From: Cryptomeria japonica
Lineage: Eukaryota; Streptophyta; Pinopsida; Cupressales; Cupressaceae
Assembly: GCF_030272615.1 (NCBI RefSeq)
Contig: NC_081406.1
Location: 139,589,361-139,653,360 of the forward strand
Length of the DNA: 64,000 nt
Reading direction: 5' to 3'
Numbering within the stretch: the first letter of the stretch is position 1; each line of letters starts with the position of its first letter. The notes beneath the pieces are model-generated. The model saw only the letters and a list, made by a program, of their open reading frames with translations. It was not told the DNA's origin and made no database searches. Both the position numbers and the translations under genes were made by a program. This document shows positions 47,371-60,285 of this stretch, one piece after another.

Positions 47371-48956
47371 GTGATGACAAGGAACAAACTGAAACAGAAC
47401 ACATGTTTGGTATCTAGATTTGAACCAAGAATAGGGAAAGAGGCATTTAACAGTGAAGATTGGATAAATGCTATGACAGAAGAGATTGATCAAATCAAGA
47501 AGAATGACACATGGACACTAATCCCAAGACCAAAGGACAAAAATGTAATCGGTACAAAGTTGATTTTCAGAAACAAGCTAAATGAAAAAGGAGAGATCAT
47601 TCGAAACAAAGCAAGACTAGTTTGCAAAGGTTATGCTCAAGAAGAAGGAATTGATTATGGTGAAACTTTTGCACCTGTTGCTAGACTTGAAGGAGTGAGA
47701 ACATTATTGGCCTATGCTACTTTCAAAAACTTCAAGGTATATCAAATGGATGTCAAATCTGCATTTCTAAATGGAATATTAGAAGAAGAAGTTTTTATTA
47801 AACAACCTGAAGGATTTGTTGAAGACAATAATAAAGATCAGGTATGTAAATTGAACAAAGCTTTATATGGTTTGAAACAAGCCCCTAGAGCATGGTATGA
47901 AAGATTGCACTCTTATTTGATTAAGATTTGTTTTATAAGGAAGAGTGAGAACAACAATATGTACATGAAGAGTGATGATAATGGAATACTGATCTCAGCC
48001 ATATTTGTTAATGATATTATATTTTGTGGAAATGACTCTTTATGCAAGAACTTTGGAAATGAAATGAGCAAAGAGTTTGAGATGTCATTAATCGGTGAGA
48101 TAAAGTATTTTATAGGTTTACAGATACTGCAAATGAAAAATGAGATTTTTATTACTCAATCCAAGTACATAAAGGAAATCTTGAAGAAATTTGGAATGGA
48201 GGATTCAAAACCAGTAAGTACTCCTATGACTACCAACTGTAAATTATCAAACAATGATGAATCTGCATCTGTTGATGAGACACTTTACCGATCCATGATT
48301 GGAAAGCTACAATATGTTGTTCATAGCAGACCAGACATAGCATATGCAGTAGGTATAGTTGCAAGATTCTCTGCAGATCCTAAGGAAACACACTTGACAA
48401 CAATCAAAAGAATGTTTAGATACTTGAAAGGCACTGAGGATTATGGCTTAGTATATCAGAAAGGAAATGATTTTGATTTAAAAGTTTATACTGATGCTGA
48501 TTGGGCAGGCAACATTGATTACAGAAAAAGCACAAGTGGAGGAGCTTTCTTTTTAGGAGAAAGACTAGTGAGTTGGCTTAGCAAGAAACAAGGATGTGTT
48601 TCACAGTCAATAGCAGAAGCTAAATACGTTGCTGCAGCATTGAATTGTACCAACATTGCATGGATCAAACAACTGTTGGAAGGTATAAATGAGAAAGTTA
48701 TCGAGCCAATAACTATATTCTGTGACAATACTAGTGCCATTAATATTTCAAAGAATCCTGTTATGCACTCTAAGACAAAGCACATCTCTATCAAATATCA
48801 TTATCTTAGAGAAGAAGCTCAAGAGAAGAAAGTGGTGTTGGAGTATGTTAGCAAAAGGAACAAATAGCATATATCTTCACCAAGCCACTACCACGGGACA
48901 CTTTTAAATATCTCAGAAGTAAGTTAGGGGTCTTACCCCTATCTTCTACTCACTGA
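47371..48956 (+). pseudogene. reverse transcriptase and RNase H, element III
   Basis: A long open frame (498 codons) to 48867, then a frame change into the KPLPRDTFKYLRSKL end, stopping at 48956. RT motifs are [44 protein letters not shown] and IGLQILQ. The catalytic pair reads FVND (AAT at 48010-48012), so the first Asp of VDD is lost. RNase H keeps YTDADWAG (about 48490), [10 protein letters not shown] and [15 protein letters not shown]. It is otherwise well preserved, which suggests that few mutations have struck it. The enzyme would copy element RNA into DNA. Confidence 0.88.
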
Positions 48957-49394
48957 CTGAGTTCGGTGAAAGCATCACTCCGATGACTCTATCGAATATC
49001 TTTTGGGAGTTGATGCTGATTTATACACTTTAGGATGTTTTCTAAAGGTGTACAGGAATTATTACAGGAAATTATACCAAGAACAGGAATTAAAGGCAAA
49101 ATGCTCTGACCGAGACTCAATCGATACACAATAGCAGGAAATCACTTCATATAGACATAAATTATGTTTTAGTTCTTTACTTTTTGGCATTGTTGTCAAA
49201 GGGGGAGAAGACTAATATCAGGGGATAAGACTAAGGAGAAGACTGAGAGAAGACTAGAGATTGGAAAGAAAACTGGAGAAAACAGGAGAAGTCTAATGTA
49301 TGGGGGAGAGCATTTCAGCATTTTAGAATCACAACAATCCAAATCTTTTAAGGTCAAATCAATTGGTTTTGCCATCAATGCCAAAGGGGGAGAT
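48957..49394 (+). other. 3' noncoding region and PPT of element III
   Basis: Holds a first purine tract TCAAAGGGGGAGAAGAC near 49196 and the final GCCAAAGGGGGAGAT at 49380-49394 next to the LTR. An AGAAGACTGAGAGAAGACTAG purine stretch lies between them (about 49235-49300). Confidence 0.7.
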
Positions 49395-50914
49395 TGTTGG
49401 CAATATGGCATTATAACAAACAATGAAAGATTATTGGCATTTCATAAGGATATTGAGAAGGTTGTTGATGATTATGGATATAACTGATTAAGGATGTTTT
49501 ACTGTCTTGATATTATTATTTTGTCATTGATGTCAAGTAATTGATTTTCTAATTCAGTATGATGTTGCCATATCTTGAGAAGTATGATTTGAAGATTATA
49601 AAGATGTCGGTAAAAGACACAGGAAAGAATATGATGAATAAGGGGATGAATAAGGTATTCAGTGGGCAACTATTACCGAGTCAGACAATGATGAGATCAT
49701 GATGTTTAGATTGTTTCAACATCATACATATGTTGTATGTTATCAAGCAAAGAACCTAGTCGGTAAACCCTAAGGAGCCTAGTCGATAAAACCTAAGGTT
49801 ATCGCTATCAGTAATAAAGGCGAAATGTCTACTGAGTGAAGTTTAGTATTCACCAAGTTGTTACCGAGTTGTAACCGAGCTATAACAGAATGCATTAAAT
49901 GTTTGCATGAGCTATTTAATGAAGGAAGCTAATGAGCTGGAACTAATTAAATGATTGGTGAGTCGTGCATGAAGTTTGTTAATGAATCTAAGGCAAAGGA
50001 AAGTTGGCATGAAGATCTACAGTGCAGATTGAACCGCAATACCCCAACACAAGTTCCAAGAAATATATGCAAGTTCCTAGGCAGGGTAAAACGTTTTCAG
50101 ATTGAAAGATGCATTGAACCTAGACAAGATCTAAGATCTAATGGCTATGATTTATCATGGGAAATGTGATCAAGAATATTATGCGATTACCTAATTGTTT
50201 ATAAATAGGAAACTGTTGATAAACAATGTATGCGGGCAAGTGTATGCACAGGGATGCTACATAGTGATTACCGAGCATAGAAGCTTGAAGACCTGTTTGA
50301 ATAATAGAGTATAGAAGCCCAACAGATAGACAAGATTAGTTCTATGTCTAGATTGTATTGAACAAATAGGAATCTGCTTTAGCAATTTAGATGTGAAGTT
50401 GTAGATAGATTTTATTACTGTTATTTTGTGAAAGTGACAGAAAATCTCTTAACCGAGTGGACTTAACAGTCTTATTTGTAAAACCCTCTAGCAAGGTGAC
50501 ATTTTGATTGAGTGTTTGAAATCCTTTAACAAGGTCACTTCTAACAAGGTGAAGATCCTAATAGATCTGAGGGAAATCCCTTAACTGGGTCACATCTAGC
50601 AATGTGTTTGTAATCTTTAACAAGATTTGCTTTTAACCGAGCATACTCTAGAAGAGTATATTTCTTAGTCGGTCCGAAATCCCACAATGGTTTTTCCCTA
50701 TTTGGGTTTCCATGTTAAATCTGGTGTTATGAGGTTTATGATGTTTATATGTTTTTGAGTTTGCATGTTTAATAGTTTTGGTTATATTACTAAAATATAT
50801 GTTACCAAGGTTGAATCTAATGTTTTTATGGATGATTAAGTTTGTATGATTCACCCCCCCATCTCATCTTGTTGGCTATTGGATCTGTACTTATATTAAG
50901 TATCAGAACTATCA
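49395..50914 (+). repeat. 3' LTR of element III
   Basis: Direct repeat of 36483-38030. By eye only about 3 changes occur in the first 240 bases, but about 47 in the following 720. TATAAATA is at 50200. Confidence 0.88.
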
Positions 50915-50919
50915 CATGT
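50915..50919 (+). repeat. right 5-bp TSD of element III
   Basis: CATGT, identical to 36478-36482. Confidence 0.85.
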
Positions 50920-53900
50920 GATATATTTTTGGTGTCACTTTGTATCCTATGGTTGGTAGGTATCATCTTAGGTCTTGAGTGTGAGTTGGAACCTTATGTC
51001 ATCTCCTAGCATGGGAGGTGGTTCCTATATGGTCCCACATGGTCGGGTAGCTGGATGCCTTCTACCGTTAGAATATTCTTCTTGGATGTTAGCGTGCATA
51101 GATTTGGATCTATGCTATCTTATAATGTACTTGGAATTTTGGAGCATATCTATGTAATTAGAATTGATAACATGTGGTATGAAAGATGTAAATGTAAATA
51201 AGACTATGTAATCAGTGTACTCAGAACATGTATTGTAGAACATGTAGTAGGATGGTTTCTGAATGAGATGTATTATTCGAGATTGTTGTAGATGGATATT
51301 CAATTTGTATATGTAGTTATTGATAAAAAATGTAAGAAATCAATTAATAGATAAAAATATAATGTTTTGTGAATTTCTCATGATGGTAGTGAATGTGTTA
51401 ATGATCATGGATGCCTTGGTTGTAAATATGCAATTTTCAATGTTAGATAGCCTGTGATACGGAAAATATACGAGTAGTTTTAGATTGTATGGCTTGCATG
51501 TCTCCTTGTTATGTGGTCTTTCTAAGGTGTTGGTTTATATGTATTAGAAATGTTACCATATTATGATGACTTGCAAATGAGGAACATGAATATGTGTCTA
51601 TGTAACTTGTGTTAGTAAGCTTAGGATGGAATGTAGCAAAAGAGACTATGAGCTTGCTTCATGTGATCATATGTAATTGAACTCGATGTAGAAGAACTAT
51701 TTTATTGTAATAAAACAATGTATTGGTATGTGGTTCATGTTATAGATATGTTTACCTTGTTGAGAATGAAATCTTATGTTGAAATTAGGGGATTGAAATA
51801 TCACATTGTATTTATTCTTGTAGGATCATATGACTCTTGCACCTATTTAGTAGAGTGGAATCCTATTTTGATGTAGATAAGTGCTTGATGTAATGATCTT
51901 GTATATGACTATGGATAGTATTCTTCATGAGTTATGCTTAAGGAAATAAATGAATACCAATAGTTAAAGAAGGATAAATGCATTTAGTTTCATTAGGTGT
52001 TAAGTGTTCAAATGAGTAAAGATGGGTATTAGGAACATTCAATTGGTACTTTAAAATGAGCCTAAAGATTATGAAAGGGGATAGAGTTATGCATATGTGT
52101 TAATCTCTTATCATAATTGCATGAGAAGTAAATGCTTAGTTGGATGTTAGTATATGGTGTTCTAGATGGATATGTGATGTGTTAGTTTAATGTCAAGTAG
52201 TGACATTAAGATACCATAGGGAATGGAGATGCATTATATGGTTTTAATATGGAATTATGTTAATGATTAAATAGATGTTCCACTTGTAGAATATGATTCA
52301 TGGTTATGTTCATTCATGTGATCATGTATATAGTCAATGATGCACTGATGAATAATAGTAGTAATATTGCATTCTAGATGTGAGTGTTAGTGTAGTGGCG
52401 AGGATTGATCTAACGAGAATTTTTTTTTATCTCCTTTGTTAGTAGATTTTGGTTTATTTCTATAGGGTATTTTGGCGGGCATTACAATAGGGTTAATCCA
52501 TTTAGAATATCCTATTAGTTTTATAATATCAGAAGAAAATATTTTATCCAACTCTATTTTTGTTTGCTTAAATTCATGTTACGGTTAATACAGTAAGGTA
52601 TTTTTCGATTTTGTTTGGTTCCCTCCTTCAACTATATCTTCATATTGAACCCACTTCTTTTGTTATGCTTTTCATTTTAGTGAAGGTTTGGGGAAATAGG
52701 TCTTCACGCTCAAAGAGTAATTCAATAACTAATGCCACAATGGTTCTTCCCAATAATCTCCAATCTTAACCATTATAGGATTATCCTTGAAGACTATGTT
52801 TTTCTCTCTTAAAATTAGATATTAGTTGTAATAGTGATCTTTGAAATCCTTTTTTAGTTGTAATTCCCTTTTTCTTCTCTAACAATGATTTCCAATTTTG
52901 GTTCTACATCATGTTCATCTATTGGTACTTTATAACATTTGTTTTCTATTAGAAGTGCCTATTTCTCTAACAATTGAATTGGTTTCTATATCCCTTGGTT
53001 TCTAGATGTTGGATTCTATAAGTGTTTAATGTCAGTGATCTTTGAAACTGGTTTGAAAATGATCTCCTTGATTTTGTGTAGTGTAGTATGAATACATTCA
53101 TACTATTTTTAATGATTGAAATTTTCTTTATAACTATTTTATAACGATTGATATTTATTTGGTCATACATATTTTTAAAATAAGATAAATTTATAATTTA
53201 AATTAGACATAGATTATTAACACTCATATTTAGTAGATTATTTTTTAATATTTTTTAATATTTTTAATTACCAAATTATAAGTTTACTTGAATTATAATA
53301 TTATATTTTTTATTCCATAATTCTGAATTTTTTTTGTATATATGAAATTTACTGATAAACTTATTTATTCAATCAACAAAATCACTATAAAATACACACA
53401 TACTATTTAAAAATATATATACTTTTTAATTTTTGTGTGTGCATCAAGTGGAGACCTTAATGTTGGTAAAATTTCTCTTTCAAGATGAGTGTGATATTAT
53501 TATTAAAAATAGTGGCAATAGAAAAAGAAAAAAAAATACCAAATTAAAAGTTTCTATTATTATACTTAAATTTAGATTCGATTGAAAAAAATGTTTTGAC
53601 TCAAATAAGAATGCCTTGAAAAAATGTGCTTAGATTACATAATGATTGTGCATGTTGAGATCCCAAACTTTGCCAAAGTAACTTGTAATTAATTACACAT
53701 TTATAGTTATGGATAAAAAATCTACTACTTCATTAAATAGATTTTTCTTTGACTAGATATAACAAAATGAAATGGGATTGTTAAAGAAACTACTAAAATT
53801 TTAAAATATAACATATACATTATAAAAAAATTATTGTATAATTATTATTAATTTTTAGTTTCTATCAAGGTAGGATATTATTGCATCCAATCAATCTATT

Positions 53901-54299
53901 TTTTAATTAGTTTTACTAATCAATACAAAGAATTAAATTTTTTTAACAAAAAACTATAGTGTAAATTTAATGGTAAAGAAACGTCTGACATGACAACTAT
54001 GCCTCATATCTTTAGCAAATATCATGTTGGGCTTTCAATTTTATATTTAGTACCCAGTTTAGGCCATTTTAAAAATGTTTTATTAACAAAAGTATTTATA
54101 CTAAATATGATTCTATTTAGGCTATTCTTATCTAAATTTCTAATATTTTATTGCAATTTGATAATGTCAATGAAAAATGACATCAATGTTAAAATCATAA
54201 TAATGTTTAAAATATCTAAAAACATGGTTACTTTAGTTATTTAATTTTTATGTAATTTTTTTTTCTATTTAAAAGATGTATATGGTTTTTTATTATAAA
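50920..54299. other. AT-rich stretch, no gene seen
   Basis: Continues the sequence interrupted at 36482. The first 200 bases are less AT-rich; the rest has many stops on both strands. 53150-54290 is very AT-rich with T-runs near 53235 and 54253. No frame (for example 53990-54244, Phe/Leu/Ile-rich) shows family features. Confidence 0.5.
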
Positions 54300-56650
54300 A
54301 GAAATGTTATCAAAGGCGTTGACCCTTAACATAGTCCAAGGACTATCGACAACACTTTAACAACACAACAACAACAAAAAACTTAAAACAAGAGTGGATA
54401 ATAGTAGTAAAAGAGAGCAACATGTGTATACTCCATAGGTTTAGAGAAACTTTAACCACATCATAAGAAAAAAGAGACAAACCTAGACCTAGGGGGTTGG
54501 CTTATGGAGCATAGCCATCTCAATGACGTTGTCCCAATCCTTAGGAACCTGTAGAGTTCCTTGTAGGATTGTTTATCCACAAAATATTCAATAGTCTTGT
54601 CCTATTGGAGACAAAGGGTCATCGTCAAGTTGTTCATGATTCTCATGCAAAATTTGTTGATGCTAACCAATTGCATATCTCTGGTGTCCCATCTGTGCTT
54701 CATATCCTTGAGTTCCTCCTTCAAATTTTGTATTTCCTTGTCCACTCCAACACTGTCTAGATGGTCTTACAACTCTCAGACCTCACATTAGAGGGCCTGA
54801 ATCTCATCATCCCTGGGGAGTTCAGTGGGCTCCAGTATCTCATCCATCTACATTTCTTGTTGGTCCTCTTCCATGGGAGAGCATCTCATCTTTTTTCTTC
54901 TTCTCCCTTTCTTGTCACTTTTCTTATGCTTGTCTATTCCTTCTACAACAACCCCTTTGTTACCCTCGAGCCCATCATCCAATTCAGAAGCTATCGTAAT
55001 GACTGGGTCCACATTCTGTATAATTTTATATGGGGCCACATCTTCAAAATTATCAGTGGCAAGCTCATTTGTTGCATTCAAAACTTGAGGGCCCTATGGG
55101 GACCAAAGACATCCATGTTGTCAATAGTGCCAATCTCTTCCCCCTCGGGTTCATTTAAATTTCTACCACCCTCACCCATTTCAAGGTCATCTTTAGTATC
55201 AATGACAATTTGATTCTTATCCTTTTTCTCACTAGCACCCTTGGAAGAAAGCCTTTGGTACCTTCTCCTTCCCCCAGATTCCAAACAAAGGCATCTTCAT
55301 CCATGTCCTCCAAGATGGAATTATTAATCATATTTTTTTTCCATTTTCTAGGATATTTACCCTTGATCTTAGAGAAAAATGGTTTCCACTATTTAGTAGT
55401 AGAGGAGGAATGGAAGGTAGGGGGGCTCAACTCAGTGATGGTAAATAAAGAAGAGGGGAGAGGGGAGGAAAAAAAGATTCATTAGAGAGTTGGAATAATA
55501 TAGAAGGGGCCACTCCCCTTGCAAATGCCACCCAAGGGTGAGAGGCATACAAAGGGGGTTGAACTAACATAACATTACACGAAGGGTGGGGAGGGGTTTA
55601 TAAGGCCAAATGGTAGCGATATCTATCCTATTAATCAGACCCCGGTGGAGGGGAATAAATTGTTTATCCTCATTCTTTAGGTCAAGGGATTCCTTGATAG
55701 AGTATTCTAGAGAATACAAAAGATAGAAAGGAAAACATAAAAGATCATGACACCTTAAATGATTTATCAAGGGAAAATGATAATAATATTAAACTTCGTG
55801 GCAGCTCTCAAGAATGATATATTTTATTAGCATTAAACATACCATGTCCCATGGATGTTTGAGTTCTTCTTTGGTGAAACCACCTTGTAATTTGATAGGG
55901 GTATCCTTCCCCTTGAAAAATTAGGTTGTCGATGTTTGTTGCATGACTCATTTGCTTCCATCTCCTTCCCTCTAGAGAAAGGACAACCACATGATTAATC
56001 ACTTCATCAAAAAATTCAAAGGAGATTTCCCCCAACAATAACTCTATGATTATTCTAAGAAACAGTGAATTGAATAGAGAGTTGTTCATCATGTCCATGC
56101 ACGTTTTCCATGAACTTCATCAGCCACCTTCAATGCAGTAGTTCCAAACTACTAGTTCCTTATTGCAATCGTCAGGCTTATCTGGCTCAAAGCAAACTAT
56201 ATTCCCTCCCATGCTAGATTCACTAGAATTAATAGCTAAATAAATTTCTTGAACTCTCTACATAAACCCTTTAGATTGAAAGATAGCAAAAAAAAAGATC
56301 TTGTAAAAATAAGATTAGCTTTAAGAAAAATGTGAAAATTATAGAAATCATACAAGCCAGTGGTGAAATAATTTCTCAAATTATCCTTCAGACAAAGAGA
56401 CACGTGTGAAGGGTAACTCCATCCTTGCAAAGTGACATTAGTGATTAGGGGCATTGCCTTGTAATTAGGGTATAAGGAATAATCATTAATAAGATGCCCA
56501 TGTATCCATAAAATCTTTTTTCTTTCCATGAGTGCACAAATTTCTAGAGGTGTCACATGTGCTCAAACCCAAAATTAAACTACATCATTAAAGGAAACAC
56601 GGAGAGGCAATACCAAGTGATGATGGCAAGGAGGTCACACACATAGAGGC
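54300..56650 (-). pseudogene. minus-strand coding relics, unrecognised
   Basis: Several minus-strand frames follow one another: 56556-56236, 56098-55808, 55284-55078, 55081-54848 and on to about 54590. The last three together read as an acidic, Asp/Glu-rich stretch with a basic KKSDKKGRRRKK patch, then a coiled-coil-like part (EIQALQCEV, DKEIQNLKEELKDM). They are split by stops and frame changes. They lie downstream of the minus-strand LINE, where a 3' UTR would be expected. They may belong to a separate, older element or a host pseudogene. No domain was recognised. The plus-strand frames at 54569-55485 are shadows. Confidence 0.35.
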
Positions 56651-56869
56651 TTAGTTGGCAACCCACGTCATATGACCATTATTGCCAGTTGACACTGAGT
56701 CAAGATTATTAAAATTGGAAAACTCCCTCTTCCAATAATACCCACAACCCAGATGAGGAGGGTGGGTAAAATTAGAGGGGAAGATATTTGTGGGGGATCT
56801 AAGTGTTATACTCTCCTCGGAGGAGTATCCTAACATTAATGGGTAAGGAATTAAAACTCCTCCAACATC

Positions 56870-59590
56870 TTAGTCCTAGTCTAGGGAGGCCAAGGGCTGC
56901 CAAGGCATTTGCAACCCTGTTACCTTCCTCGAAAACATGACCCATAGTGAAGGAGTCAAAACCAGATATTAGCATGAGAATATATCTAATAATTCCATCA
57001 ATCAGCCAGTTGATTTTGTTTAGCCCTTTAACAACATCAATGATGAGTTTGGAATCCCCTTCAATATCAATAACCTAAATTCCAATAGAGAGAGTGATTT
57101 GAATATCCCAAGAAAGGGCCATACCTTCAACCTAGTTGCTAGTATAACCATTCAAATTGTTTGCATAAGCATCCACAAGCTCCTCAGAGTGTGATCTGAA
57201 GATTCCTCCACCTTTTTCCAACCTCACAGAGTGTCTAGTAGCACCACCAAATTTTATCTTGGAGTAACTAGGGGACAAAGGTGACCACTTGGTATTCATT
57301 CTAAGAAAACATTTGGAGTTATCAAAGGTTGCAAAAGAGGATGAGAGATTCTATTGAATAGAAAACTCTGACTATTAAAAAGATATACTCTAGAGGTTGA
57401 GGAAGGATATAATAACTATTTGTGTAGGGGTTTCAACATCATGAAAGATCATTTTATTCCTTTCCTTCCAAATGCACCAACGCAAGTTCAATGCTATTAC
57501 CCTCCATAGCTAGTGAATCAAGGGATTAGAAGTTGAACCCCTCCATTCCTACACCAGGTAGGTCAAATCCTCATTCATGGTCCAATAAAGATTAAAATTC
57601 TACCCCCAAAGGGTTATAGAAAAAGCATAATACAAGAGTAAATGAGGAACATTTTCTTCATCCATTTTGCACATGACACATTTGTTAGGAAACTAGAAAC
57701 CTCTTTTGGAGAGATTGTCTTGAGTGAGGATTTTGTTATGAAGGGAAATCCACCAAAAGAAATTAATTTTAGGGATGAGGTGGGGGTTCCAAACTTGCTT
57801 TCACTAATTAGGGGAATTGTTATTCTTGAGAAGGATGTGATAAGGTGTCTTAACTAAAAAGTCCCCACTTGGGTTCCATCTCCTAATGAATTTATCCTCC
57901 CAGTGAAAAAGGGGTAGTCTAGCCTTATCGAGCATGTTTTATAGCTCGTAGGAAAAAGGTAGAAGGTGGGGCTGGTCACAATAATAGGCCAAAATATCCT
58001 TCCAAGTGTTTTCACAGAGATAATTGCTAACCCAATGACCAAAGAAAGCAATAGTGCAGCCCTGTGGTCTCTTGAGGGAAGGGAAGGAAGTCAAAGGTTT
58101 ATCTCCCAACCAATAGTCCTCCCATAAGTGGATGTTTCTTCCATCTCCTATGAGGCATCTCAGACCATGGGAGATAATGTCTATGCACCTTAGAATTTTG
58201 TTCCAAATTTTGGAGCCCTTGGGGACACCATCCACATCCAGAACCTTGTGGAAATTATCTTGACACAGATACTTTGCACACATAATGCGACCCAAATTAG
58301 AATTTTGGTAGGCTAGCTTCCAAGAAGTTTTATCCATAAGAACTTTATTAAAAAGAGAATTTTTCCTAATTCATATCCCATAATTAGTTTTCAAGTTGCA
58401 GACTTTGTCCCAACCAACCAAATCTAACCTCTTATTTTCTTCCATACCTGTCCAAAGAAAATTTCTTTGGATTCTTTCCAATTTCTCATCCACTAAGTTA
58501 GAGATTTAAATAATGATAGGAAATACAAAGGGATCCTTTGCAAAGAGGAGGCTAAGAGATAAAGTTTCTTCTACACTTTCTCAACGATGGAGTCCCAAAA
58601 GGAGTTAGAAACTTATTTAATGGTAAGGGGTAGTCCAAGAAAGATGCTCAGGAGGGAAGCAATTTGACATCCCAGAATACCCTTGATTTGATTTGGAGTC
58701 TGTTGGTAGTATGGAAGAAATAAGTGTTGCTTTTCTCATAATTGATATGTTAACTAGATGCATTTGCATAATGATTAAGATAGGTTTTCCACCCCCTATC
58801 TTCAACTACTAAAGATATCCCAAAAAGGATGGTGTCATCAACAAACTATTGTAAAATAGTTGGGGGCCGGGTGGGGCGTTGAGGAAGTTGGCTTGATTCC
58901 CATTAAAGTTACATTATGGCATAGAGAACTGAAGTTTCTACCAATAACCTCAACTAGAATAATAAAAAGGTAGGGGGATAGAGGATCACCTTGACAAAAT
59001 CCCTTGAATGTCCCAAAGGATTCCCTAGGGATGTCATCAACAAGAACAAAATATTTAACTATGGTAATGCATTCCCTGATAAGATTAATCAATCTATCAC
59101 CAACCCCAAGGTTTTTATGGACTTTTAAAAAGAAATTATAGTTTTTTTTATAGGACTTAGAGATGTCAAGCTTCAAGACCATACCTAAATAACAACTTCT
59201 ATCCATAGAGTTAGTAACCTCATGAGTAGTGATGGCAACACCCAGGAATTGTCTTCCTTGTACAAAACCTTTTTGGCTTGGACTTATACGATTATCAAGG
59301 AAAGGCTTAATCCCATTGACAAGGACTTTGGAAAATAATTTGTAGACTGTGTTACAAAGGGTGATAGATTTAAATCCCTTGAGGCATGTACATTATTGAA
59401 CTTTAGGAATTAAGGCAATAAAAGTGGTGTTTAGCCTTTTTAACATGTTACCTAATCTAAAAAACTCCTTAGTGGCCATCACAACATCAACACCAACGAT
59501 GTCCCTAAAGTCTTGGAAGAAATATGGAGGGAATTTGTTTGGGCTTGGGGCCTTGTAGGCACCCATAAGGGTAAACATACAAAGTTGGGT
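56870..59590 (-). pseudogene. 5'-truncated LINE: RT, zf-RVT and RNase H relic
   Basis: On the minus strand it starts within RT at about 59590 with KAPSPNKFPPYFFQ and LNTTFIALIPK (59415). ITLCNTVYKLFSK, QKGFVQGRQF and LDISKSYKK follow, then GDPLSPYLF (about 58985). A FVDD motif lies near 58835, preceded by a stop and a frame change. The zf-RVT region covers about 58340-57600 (RWNPS, CVMCKMDEENVPHLLLYY, with the second His changed to Tyr). An RNase H remnant lies at about 57290-56870, with EGDSKLIIDVVKGLNKINW and the terminal NRVANALAALG. The endonuclease and ORF1 are missing. The 5' joint falls against the GC-rich hairpin array. It differs from the plus-strand LINE, so it is another family or subfamily. 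Confidence 0.8.
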
Positions 59591-59634
59591 CCCAATCCCA
59601 CAAAAGTCCGCGGGTTGGAAAATGAGCCCGCTAG

Positions 59635-59781
59635 AAACGGGTGCCCGATTTTTACAAATCAGGCACCCGTTTAGCTTCGGGTGCCTGAGCCACCAAAAAA
59701 TGGGCATCCGTTTAGCAATGGGTGCCCAAAGCTAAACGGACACCTGTTTATTTCAAATCGAGTGCCCGATTTGAAATAAAC
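59635..59781. repeat. GC-rich inverted-repeat array
   Basis: Three nested or adjacent hairpins. First, arms 59635-59651 and 59656-59672 (17 bp, one G-T type mismatch, 4-base loop). Second, arms CCGTTTAGC 59708-59716 and GCTAAACGG 59731-59739. Third, arms 59746-59760 and 59767-59781 (15 bp, perfect, 6-base loop). All share the words CGGGTGCCCGATTT and AAACGGGCA. The GC content is far above the surroundings. Confidence 0.75.
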
Positions 59782-59799
59782 GGGCATCCTTTTTTTAAA

Positions 59800-60175
59800 T
59801 GTTTTTTTTTTTTTTTTAACCATTTTCCATCATTTTTACTGTTTGGAAAACGGGCAAGCATTTCTAAGGAGAACGAGTACCTATTTTTTTCACCTCAGCT
59901 GACCCCCTGACCATTTTTACCTCCTTCCAGGTATTTAGTTTTATTTTTTATATTCTATTTTATTTATTTTTATTGTTTTTCATTAAAAAATGTTAATGTA
60001 TTGTTATTTTTTAATTTTTATGTTTTAAAGTTTGAAAATCGTCTTTTATTTCATGTTTAAAATAGTTTTCAGTTTTCAAATATTGCAAAAAACATGAATA
60101 GTAAAAACCATAGGAAAAAAACAAAAAACATGAATAGTATTTAAACCACAAGAAAAAAAAATAAAAATAAAATGT
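59800..60175. other. T-rich tracts, no gene
   Basis: A 17-base T run near 59800 and TTTTATTTTTTATATTC-type sequence near 59940. The minus-strand Phe/Tyr-rich frames at 60011-60291 are translations of AT-rich and repeated sequence and are not called. Confidence 0.5.
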
Positions 60176-60179
60176 AAAT

Positions 60180-60285
60180 GAACAATAAACATTAGACGGA
60201 AAAAATAGATAATAAACCCTGAACAGAAAAATGAACAATAAACATTAGACGCAAAAAACAGACAATAAACCCTGAACAGAAACAG
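60180..60285. repeat. 53-bp tandem repeat, two copies
   Basis: GAACAATAAACATTAGACG begins at 60180 and again at 60233, and each copy ends in AATAAACCCTGAACAGAAA. Part of a third copy (AATAGAAAAAAATGAAC) follows near 60300. Confidence 0.75.

Larger units (their letters stand above)
36483..50914 (+). mobile_element. element III: Ty1/copia retrotransposon hosting a nested element
   Basis: LTRs at 36483-38030 and 49395-50914, tRNA-Met PBS, PPT and a perfect CATGT duplication define the ends. Domain order is gag, protease, integrase, RT, RNase H, that is copia order. The element is split at its protease/integrase joint by element IV (39289-45965); without it the length is 7,755 bases. Integrase and RT have each lost a catalytic Asp to Asn, so the copy is dead. 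Confidence 0.92.

Noticed and set aside
53990-54244. 84-codon Phe/Leu/Ile-rich frame
   Set aside because: Chance frame in very AT-rich sequence; no start context or motif.
54569-55485. Plus-strand frames with hydrophobic and serine runs
   Set aside because: Opposite the acidic/coiled-coil minus-strand relics, which have more protein-like composition.
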